Shown piece by piece: positions 30,773 through 36,222 of a DNA stretch of 36,222 bases. Within the stretch, counting starts at the first letter, position 1. Each line of letters opens with the position of its first letter. Both the position numbers and the translations under genes were made by a program. The DNA is from a virus, in the IMG/VR virus record IMGVR_UViG_3300021225_000032, positions 1 to 36,222 of that record; one strand, given 5' to 3'. The notes beneath the pieces are model-generated. The model saw nothing but the letters and a program-made list of their open reading frames with translations, searched no databases and was not told the DNA's origin.

Positions 30773-31186
30773 TTATGCAGCACGGGTAATTCCGCGCGGA
30801 TCTTCCACGACAGCCTCAATCGAATCATCATTGATGATGCGGAATTCGCGGCCATGAATCTTCAGGCGGGTGCCTGAATTGGGGCGGACGATGACAAAAT
30901 CACCTTCCTTGCAACTCGGCCCACTGGGGAACCGGGTGGCGTCTTTGTAGGCGTCGGGGCCTAGCTTGACCACAAACAACACGGGGGTCAGCACCTCTTC
31001 GTAGTGCATGGTTTGCCCGGATTTAACAAGACCAATCTCGCTGTCCGAAAACTCTTCCATTGCCTCGGGGACAACGGTCAAGATGTGGAAAGTTTTGGGG
31101 TCAGGCAATTGCTTGGCTTTTTGCTCTGCGGTGGTATTCAAAATACCGGACAGATCAACTGCCGCAACGTCAAACTCAGTCGTCAT
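30773..31186 (-). CDS. GroES-like co-chaperonin (Cpn10)
   Basis: 137 residues. After a short N-terminal extension the chain follows the Cpn10 pattern: LPDPKTFHILTVVPEAMEEF, a mobile-loop-like stretch with EIGLVKSGQ, VLTPVLFVVKLGPDAYKDAT, RFPSGPSCKEGDFVIVRPNS, then GTRLKIHGREFRIINDDSIE and AVVEDPRGI. The KEGDFVIV and final IINDDSIEAVVED blocks correspond to the barrel strands of GroES. Such phage proteins can cap the host GroEL to fold the capsid protein, as T4 gp31 does. It lies between the portal and scaffold genes, where such help would be needed. Its ATG overlaps the previous gene by 11 bases. Confidence 0.75.
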   Translation of the reverse strand: MTTEFDVAAVDLSGILNTTAEQKAKQLPDPKTFHILTVVPEAMEEFSDSEIGLVKSGQTMHYEEVLTPVLFVVKLGPDAYKDATRFPSGPSCKEGDFVIVRPNSGTRLKIHGREFRIINDDSIEAVVEDPRGITRAA

Positions 31187-31370
31187 TGTGATTCCTTTGC
31201 ACTAGCTCGTTAATGATGTTTTCTGCGTAGTTCAGACCTAGGATGACTCCGCAGACTCTCCGATATTCTTCAATGTTGTCGCAGCGTCCGGCAGCGGCGA
31301 AAGACTCGCGTTCCTGCTTTAACTTGTTGATTTCATTGACGATTACGGATAGTAGTTTGTGTTCACTCAC
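31176..31370 (-). CDS. Small hypothetical protein, 64 aa
   Basis: 64 residues from GTG 31370, which overlaps the portal stop as GTGA and follows a very good AAGGAG ribosome site five bases upstream. Sequence: SEHKLLSVIVNEINKLKQER, ESFAAAGRCDNIEEYRRVCG, then VILGLNYAENIINELVQRNH. It is almost entirely helical and occurs, as far as I recall, beside portal genes of related phages. No function is known. Confidence 0.65.
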   Translation of the reverse strand: MSEHKLLSVIVNEINKLKQERESFAAAGRCDNIEEYRRVCGVILGLNYAENIINELVQRNHNDD

Positions 31371-33838
31371 TTATTCTCCTTCTTGCTGGGCTGATTTCGT
31401 TGCGCTGCCCGTTGCGCGTTTTGCACGGCCATTTGTGCCCGGTGTTTCGCAATGTCCACGCCCAAACGAGCGCCTTCGGACTCTTGCGAGTGTTTCAGTT
31501 TGTCTTTTGCAGCGGCTGCTGTAGCCGCGACTTGCATTGCAGCGATCTCTTTTTGAGCCGCGATACGGGATTCCTCGATACGAAGCTGGTCTGCTTTGGC
31601 AGCGGCCTCGATAGTTTGCTTCTGTTGCTTGAGCTTGAGCTCCTCCATCTTGATCTGGAGTTCTTGCATCTGCATCTGCACGATGGGGTCTTGCATCTGC
31701 TGCTGGGCTTGCTGTTGCTGAGCCTGTTGCTGGTCGCGCTGAGTGATCTGGGCGGACGCTTGCGCCACCATCATGGCCACTTGGTCGGCCATCTCTGGAG
31801 ACATATTCTTGCTGTCGTCCTTGGTTGGCAGTGGCATACCCAACGCCATCTCGATCTGCTTGCGGTACTCGAACGCCATGTGCTCATTGATGTGGGCCAT
31901 TGCTGCGGCCATGATCTGCTGCGCCATCGGATTCATCTGCATCATCTGCTGAATCTTGGGGTTCTGGATCGCCGCCATGTGCGCCTGAATGTGAGCCTCA
32001 TGGTTCTGCTCCATGAACGCTTTGACTGGCTTCATAGTCAGCAAGTCTTGGTTCTCCTGCACTGGGTCGGTTGGCGTCGCATCGTCCTCGGTAGGCACGA
32101 GCTTAGCTGCGTTCTTGATGCCCAGCACTTCAATCATCTGACGGTGCAATAAGGGCAGGTCATACAACTGAGGGGCTGACTGGGCCAACTGCAAGACCGC
32201 CTGATACTGCACGATCTTCTGAGCCATCGTCGCAGCGTTGGGGTCGCTCACTGGGATCACGTCCACTGCGTCGTAGTCAGCTTTCTTCGCCTTACGGCCA
32301 GCATCTTCTGGCTCGTATTCATACTCCTCGGGGGTATAGTCGGCGATGATGACCTTCAAGAGTTTGAACTCTTGCTTCATGGTGTAGTGCAGACGCGCTT
32401 GCACCGCAGTCATTACTTTGAGAGTGCGCTCCAACAGGGCCAGAGTTGTGCCCACGGGGGCTTGGCTTGACATATCGGACACATTCATATCGCCGCTTGA
32501 GGCGAACTGACGGCCTTCTTGCACGATGTTTTGGAACAGTGCGAACAGAACCTGTGACGGCTCTTTGTACGGCAGAGGCAGGATGTTGTCTCTGATTGAA
32601 CCGCTTGGAACGTCTACGTCCCTGAACTCTCCGGGCTGGATCGGCGTGTCATCACCCTTAACGCGAAGCCCACGCGACTTAAGTCCACCGGGGAGGTTAG
32701 ATAGAGTTCCTGCGTCCACCAATTGACGAATAAGCATGGTCGCTGACTTGGCGTATCCACCGATGAGGTGGATGAGACCGTATCCGTAGAACCCAAATCC
32801 GGGGATGTACTGGTAGTGGACGAAGTGCTGTCGTTTTGTGTGGAGCTTGTCGCCTTCATACCAATTCCTCCGTATGGCTAACACTTTGCGTGTGCCCTTC
32901 TCGATTGTCACAACGTATGGCAGGGCGATACCTGTCAGACGGCCCTTCTTATCAGTGTGCTCGAACCCAGCCAAGTCCAAGTCAACGTGCATCTCAAGCA
33001 CGCGATAGCGGTCGTCCTGCAACGCGCTCAGGCCCATCTCTTCGGCCTTTTGCTTCTCAACGTCGTCCAACTCGTAGCTCGGCTCGCCCAGCTCTACGTC
33101 CATGTAGAACCCAGCCTCCATCAGCTTGGTCATCTCGTTCTCGGTCTTACGCATGACATGCGTGACCCGCTCCGCAGACTCCAGATTGGACGCGCCATAG
33201 GGAACGACGATGTCCTCGGCGGGAATAAACACAGCAGCTTGGCGTCCTTTGTTGGGGTCAAAGTAAATCTTCTTGAACGCTGAACCCGTGATGGGCAAGT
33301 TCCACAACATCTTCTCGTGCTCTGGGCGGTACTCGACCATCACCTCGGTCAGTTGGTAGTTCATGTCCTCGCGCACGCGAGCTGCGGCTTCTTCACGCAT
33401 GACATCGATCGCACCCACGATCTGAGTCTTGACTGGCCCCATCGCTGGGAACGTCTCCATCATCGCTTCACTTTGGAACCTAACCACTGACTCGGTGAGC
33501 ATCGGGTGGAACACGCCACACGCGCCCTGCCAAGGCTCAGTCCTGTCTTCGTACTTCAAGCCCAGCAACTTCAGGCCATCGACGTAGGTCTGTATCCAGT
33601 CCCGGCGGTCTTGGGTGTCCTTGCCAAAGTCCTCAACTAAGTCCATACCCAACGACTGCAACTCGCTGTCGTCCATGAACTCGGCCAAGTTAGCATCGAA
33701 GTCCTCGGCTGTGTCTTTGGTCTCTTCTTCTACCGCCTCGCCATCTTCGGTGGGCTCAAGCTCCAACTCGATTTCGATCTCAGGGCCAGCGGCTAACTCA
33801 GAAATGCCAACGGGGGCTGCGTATAAACCTTTTTCCAT
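31367..33838 (-). CDS. Portal protein, 823 aa
   Basis: 823 residues, in the long podovirus size range. Landmarks are DWIQTYVDGLKLLGLKYEDR, TEPWQGACGVFHPMLTESVV, LPITGSAFKKIYFDPNKGRQ, EDIVVPYGASNLESAERVTH, then HYQYIPGFGFYGYGLIHLIG. The C-terminal ~150 residues are a Gln/Met-rich helical barrel-like tail (QQAQQQQAQQQMQ and QELQIKMEELKLKQQKQ). It forms the dodecameric ring at the packaging vertex. The N-terminus is acidic. It begins 9 nt after the terminase stop. The identification rests on position, length and motif pattern. Confidence 0.85.
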   Translation of the reverse strand: MEKGLYAAPVGISELAAGPEIEIELELEPTEDGEAVEEETKDTAEDFDANLAEFMDDSELQSLGMDLVEDFGKDTQDRRDWIQTYVDGLKLLGLKYEDRTEPWQGACGVFHPMLTESVVRFQSEAMMETFPAMGPVKTQIVGAIDVMREEAAARVREDMNYQLTEVMVEYRPEHEKMLWNLPITGSAFKKIYFDPNKGRQAAVFIPAEDIVVPYGASNLESAERVTHVMRKTENEMTKLMEAGFYMDVELGEPSYELDDVEKQKAEEMGLSALQDDRYRVLEMHVDLDLAGFEHTDKKGRLTGIALPYVVTIEKGTRKVLAIRRNWYEGDKLHTKRQHFVHYQYIPGFGFYGYGLIHLIGGYAKSATMLIRQLVDAGTLSNLPGGLKSRGLRVKGDDTPIQPGEFRDVDVPSGSIRDNILPLPYKEPSQVLFALFQNIVQEGRQFASSGDMNVSDMSSQAPVGTTLALLERTLKVMTAVQARLHYTMKQEFKLLKVIIADYTPEEYEYEPEDAGRKAKKADYDAVDVIPVSDPNAATMAQKIVQYQAVLQLAQSAPQLYDLPLLHRQMIEVLGIKNAAKLVPTEDDATPTDPVQENQDLLTMKPVKAFMEQNHEAHIQAHMAAIQNPKIQQMMQMNPMAQQIMAAAMAHINEHMAFEYRKQIEMALGMPLPTKDDSKNMSPEMADQVAMMVAQASAQITQRDQQQAQQQQAQQQMQDPIVQMQMQELQIKMEELKLKQQKQTIEAAAKADQLRIEESRIAAQKEIAAMQVAATAAAAKDKLKHSQESEGARLGVDIAKHRAQMAVQNAQRAAQRNQPSKKENK

Positions 33839-33847
33839 GATGTGTCC

Positions 33848-35368
33848 TTACACTGTGTAGTACCGCTCTTTGCGGTGGCTTTTGAACCATTGAATCTCTT
33901 CGGGCTCGTCGATAGGTAAACGGAGGAAGCCCCCAGCCCGGAATCTCATAAGGGCCAGAGTGGTTGCGTCAACCAAGTCATCGTGCTCGCCTGACGGGAA
34001 CGCAGCTATCTCGTCCACTAACTCTTCAGCCCATCGTGTACGGGGAACCCATACTTTTCCAGACGCAATTATGTCCGAGACTGAGTTCAAACGGGCGATT
34101 TTGTCCTGACCTTTACTTGGGGTGTACTCCTGCACGGGTATGCCCATCGCCCTTAGCTCATAGATCAGCGGTGCGCCGGTCGCCTTCTTCTCAATCAGCA
34201 GGCCATCGGGCTCGTACATGTTGTACTCATTGAGCACGTCGCGTTTAAGCTCCACCCACTCGACACGCTTCTTATACGTGTTCAAAAGAATGATGTTTTT
34301 CGACTGATCTTTGTAGTGGGTGAACACCCCCCACGTCGTCCCAGCGGAGTAGTCGGCCCGTTGGTTTTTCTCAAAGGCCGTGTCCCATGTCTGGAGGATG
34401 TACTCGCACTGGGGAGGGTCGTCTTCTTCCCACCACTGCCACCAATCGCGCTTGACAATCGCACTCTCATTACCCACTGGGTTCTGCTGGTACTGGGCTT
34501 GCCACTTACTATTAGGCAGTTCTTCCCGCAGAGCTTCCAACTCGCCCATCGACCAGAACTCTGGCCATAGGGGGTTACCCGAGGGCAGGATGGCCGGGAA
34601 CTCAATGACCTCCCACTCCTCACCGCTCCTTGCAGCCGCAGCTTTAATGACTTGGCCGGTCAAATCCCGCTGAGCCCAGCGAGTCATCACGATCACAATC
34701 GCCCCGCCCGGTTGCAGACGTTGCCGAGGCCCGGATGTGTACCATTCATACACCTTGTCATACACGTCGGGGTTGCTCGCTGCCATCGCAGCCTCTTGTT
34801 CCGAGTGCGGGTCATCAATAATCAGCACGTCCGCGCCTTTACCGGTCACCGCACCGCCCACACCAATCGCAAAGTAGTCGCCGCCCTTGCTAGTGTTCCA
34901 TCTACCCGCCGCTTTTGAGTCAGATTGCAGGTGAAGATCGGGAAAAATGTCGTGATAGACCTCAGAATCGACCAAATTTCGCACTTTTCGACCGAAACCC
35001 ACCGCCAATTCAGCCGTATGGGACGCTTGAATCACTTTTTTATGCGGAAATTGGCCCAAAAACCAAGCCGGGAGCAGGTAAGAAGCGAATTCTGACTTGG
35101 TATGGCGTGGCGGCATGTTGATGATGAGCCGTTTGCACTCACCTCTGGCCACTCGCTCGAACGCTTCGGCCATTCTCTTGTGGTGGCGGCCCGAAATGAA
35201 GGTCGGCCAGACCCTCTCCACGAACTTGATGAACCTCGTCTGGCAAAGCTCACGCTCTTTGAGCTTCTCCAGCTTGGTTAGCTGTGCTTCAAGAGTACGA
35301 AGATCGGAGTCTGTTAGCTTCCCCGAGTTAATCAGGGTCTCGATGTCTTTGAGTGAGACTTCACTCAT
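33848..35368 (-). CDS. terL: Terminase large subunit (TerL)
   Basis: 506 residues with both terminase domains. ATPase: the Walker A-like MPPRHTKS (residues 85-92), the Walker B VLIIDD (181-186) and the coupling motif VMTRW (227-231). Nuclease (RNase H fold): Asp329 in LQTWDTAF, Glu393 in LLIEKK and the Asp cluster in GEHDDLVDATTLALM (463-467). It packages DNA into the prohead and cuts concatemers. The start at 35368 overlaps the small subunit stop by 8 bases (ATGAGTGA). No inteins or breaks. Highly confident assignment. Confidence 0.93.
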   Translation of the reverse strand: MSEVSLKDIETLINSGKLTDSDLRTLEAQLTKLEKLKERELCQTRFIKFVERVWPTFISGRHHKRMAEAFERVARGECKRLIINMPPRHTKSEFASYLLPAWFLGQFPHKKVIQASHTAELAVGFGRKVRNLVDSEVYHDIFPDLHLQSDSKAAGRWNTSKGGDYFAIGVGGAVTGKGADVLIIDDPHSEQEAAMAASNPDVYDKVYEWYTSGPRQRLQPGGAIVIVMTRWAQRDLTGQVIKAAAARSGEEWEVIEFPAILPSGNPLWPEFWSMGELEALREELPNSKWQAQYQQNPVGNESAIVKRDWWQWWEEDDPPQCEYILQTWDTAFEKNQRADYSAGTTWGVFTHYKDQSKNIILLNTYKKRVEWVELKRDVLNEYNMYEPDGLLIEKKATGAPLIYELRAMGIPVQEYTPSKGQDKIARLNSVSDIIASGKVWVPRTRWAEELVDEIAAFPSGEHDDLVDATTLALMRFRAGGFLRLPIDEPEEIQWFKSHRKERYYTV

Positions 35369-35963
35369 CGGTTGCTACCTCGGAATTGGAGGTGCGTTTT
35401 ACTTGTTCCACAGGTTCTACTGGGCCTAGCTGCGTATCCAGATCATCTATTGGCTTAACGTCAATAATTTCTGCGTTAAGTAACCGTTTAACTCTTTCTT
35501 TGATTGAGTCTTCCAGCGCAGAAGAAGTGGTGTGGTGGACGGTGATCTCGCTGCGTTCGGTGAAGAGGCCAATGTCTGAGTGCTTGCCCAGAAGCTCGAG
35601 CGCCTTCAATTCAATCTTGGGGTCGCCGTTGTCGGCCAGCTCGATCAGCTTATTTGTGATGAAGTTCCGAGCTTGAAGCGCATCCGAGAACGCTTGGAAA
35701 TCAAACCGCTTAACTAAGTGATGAGCCGCAGCAGCTTCTGCTGACTTAGACATAGTCTTGGGAGTGTGTGGTTTCTTCGCACCTGTCATCAGCTCCGCAG
35801 CTTTAGTCAGGTCGCCCTCACCAAAATCAATGCTAGGGCCGAGGGTGTCGATGAGGTCTACGGTGTTTACAGCGATGGCTACGCTATCCGCATGAGTTTT
35901 TGGCTGCTCATCGGTCAGATCAAAAGGAACAGGGTGTTCCGTCGTAGGCTCAATTTGAATCAT
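35361..35963 (-). CDS. terS: Terminase small subunit (TerS) candidate
   Basis: 200 residues from ATG 35963. A longer frame to 36083 is not credible because its first residues (MLFRSYP) are translated adapter. The N-terminal half is variable and charged. A helical part follows (HHLVKRFDFQAFSDALQARN, KLIELADNGDPKIELKALEL), then LGKHSDIGLFTERSEITVHH, a block I associate with small terminase subunits of this phage group, and IKERVKRLLNAE. It recognises the packaging site and positions TerL. Placement directly before TerL with an 8-base overlap supports the call. Confidence 0.7.
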   Translation of the reverse strand: MIQIEPTTEHPVPFDLTDEQPKTHADSVAIAVNTVDLIDTLGPSIDFGEGDLTKAAELMTGAKKPHTPKTMSKSAEAAAAHHLVKRFDFQAFSDALQARNFITNKLIELADNGDPKIELKALELLGKHSDIGLFTERSEITVHHTTSSALEDSIKERVKRLLNAEIIDVKPIDDLDTQLGPVEPVEQVKRTSNSEVATDE

Positions 35964-36068
35964 AGGCACCAAAGTAAATTGGGAGTGGGCGAAATGTAAC
36001 AGAAAAAATAATAGGGGTGGGGGGTTTGCACAATAAAAAATGACGGGGGGTGTTTTCTGGATGGGATA
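35964..36068 (-). other. Leader before terminase; no clear gene
   Basis: About 105 bases of real sequence upstream of the small terminase start. They contain C-runs on the minus strand and an AT-rich stretch with TATTAT that could be a -10 element, but no matching -35 box at a sensible distance is convincing. It may include the promoter of the structural operon or simply the 3' end of a gene beyond the contig. Confidence 0.4.
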
Positions 36069-36132
36069 AGATCGGAAGAGCACACGTCTGAACTCCAGTC
36101 ACCGATGTACATCGTATGCCGTCTTCTGCTCG
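36069..36132 (+). other. Illumina TruSeq adapter at the right contig end (artefact)
   Basis: Starting at 36069 the + strand reads AGATCGGAAGAGCACACGTC and continues exactly as the TruSeq index-side adapter through CAGTCAC. It is followed by CGATGT (the TruSeq index 2 hexamer), then a near-exact copy of the flow-cell tail (TCGTATGCCGTCTTCTGCT) to 36132. This is library sequence, not phage DNA. Its minus-strand translation gives the familiar contaminant peptide RRRHT and GDWSSDVCSSDL. Confidence 0.98.
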
Positions 36133-36222
36133 ACAACAAAAACAAAGACCGATGTATACAAGAAATGATAGACCACACTGTAGAGATAACTATAGCGACT
36201 AAACAAAATTATACTTGGTTGA
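36133..36222. other. Low-quality tail beyond the adapter
   Basis: Ninety bases that follow the adapter without matching any phage gene style. They are A-rich, contain a second CGATGTA, and near 36165 read AATGATAGACCACAC, which loosely resembles the P5 flow-cell primer with errors. This is consistent with read-past-adapter noise. No gene, RNA or site is supported here. Confidence 0.7.

Noticed and set aside
31400-32152. Leu/His-rich + strand frame of 250 codons
   Set aside because: Antisense of the Gln/Met-rich C-terminal part of the portal; its Leu/His bias is exactly what reverse CAG and ATG codons give.
35964-36068. Possible promoter with TATTAT
   Set aside because: No convincing -35 element is found at 16-18 bases and the region is next to an artefact, so it is listed only as a leader.
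35361-36083. Extended start of the small terminase subunit
   Set aside because: The extra residues are translated from adapter and leader sequence; ATG 35963 is the first start inside clean sequence.
1-36222. tRNA or other structured RNA genes
   Set aside because: No cloverleaf-like pattern or conserved tRNA TTC/CCA arm was recognised by eye on either strand; a tRNAscan run would decide it.

Overview
The window is a partial genome of a tailed double-stranded DNA bacteriophage (Caudoviricetes). It holds the DNA-packaging, head, tail, lysis and DNA-ejection genes. All 45 genes I can support are on the minus strand, so the map reads from high to low coordinates. Stop and start codons abut or overlap almost everywhere, often as ATGA, TGATG or TAATG, or as an 8-base overlap. 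Podovirus-like (short-tailed) morphology is inferred from three things: no tape-measure, sheath or major tail-tube gene is visible; a P22 gp4/gp10-like adaptor and nozzle pair can be recognised; and three very large Gly/Ala/Gln-rich candidate ejection proteins close the map. A lipoprotein outer spanin nested in an inner-spanin gene points to a Gram-negative host. The style of the proteins recalls aquatic phages, but the host cannot be identified from the sequence. No replication, integration or regulatory module is present, so a substantial part of the genome lies outside.

Layout in transcription order (right to left). 35.96-31.2 kb: small and large terminase, portal, a small unknown gene. 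31.2-27.7 kb: a GroES-like co-chaperonin, the scaffold candidate, two accessory head genes and a gpT-like major capsid gene, closed by a clear intrinsic terminator. 27.6-21.6 kb: putative decoration proteins, then a cluster of small Lys/Gly-rich proteins that share a C-terminal sequence cassette, an endonuclease VII/HNH gene and a gp4-like adaptor. 21.6-12.8 kb: a second adaptor, a run of tail proteins (one built of about 20-residue repeats), a 1128-residue tail fibre with an S74 self-cleaving chaperone, a second fibre and a polyglycine-rich candidate adhesin. 12.8-10.65 kb: the lysis region, with two membrane proteins, an EF-hand holin-like protein, Rz with nested Rz1 and an M15 endopeptidase. 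10.6 kb to the left edge: the gp10-like nozzle, a tail protein, and the ejection proteins with a GNAT-like gene between them; the last protein is cut off.

The contig ends are artefacts. The right end (from 36069) is an Illumina TruSeq adapter with a low-quality tail, and the left end (about 1-79) is a degraded copy of the other Illumina adapter. Neither edge is a genome terminus, and nothing in those stretches should be annotated as coding.

The most interesting biology is: a recurring short A-x-G-G motif and a C-terminal RADGIA-RGKTRG cassette spread over many otherwise unrelated proteins; one ~70-residue module present in three different tail or adaptor proteins; a probable AUU start codon; a canonical EF-hand on a holin-like protein; and a phage co-chaperonin inside the head-assembly operon.
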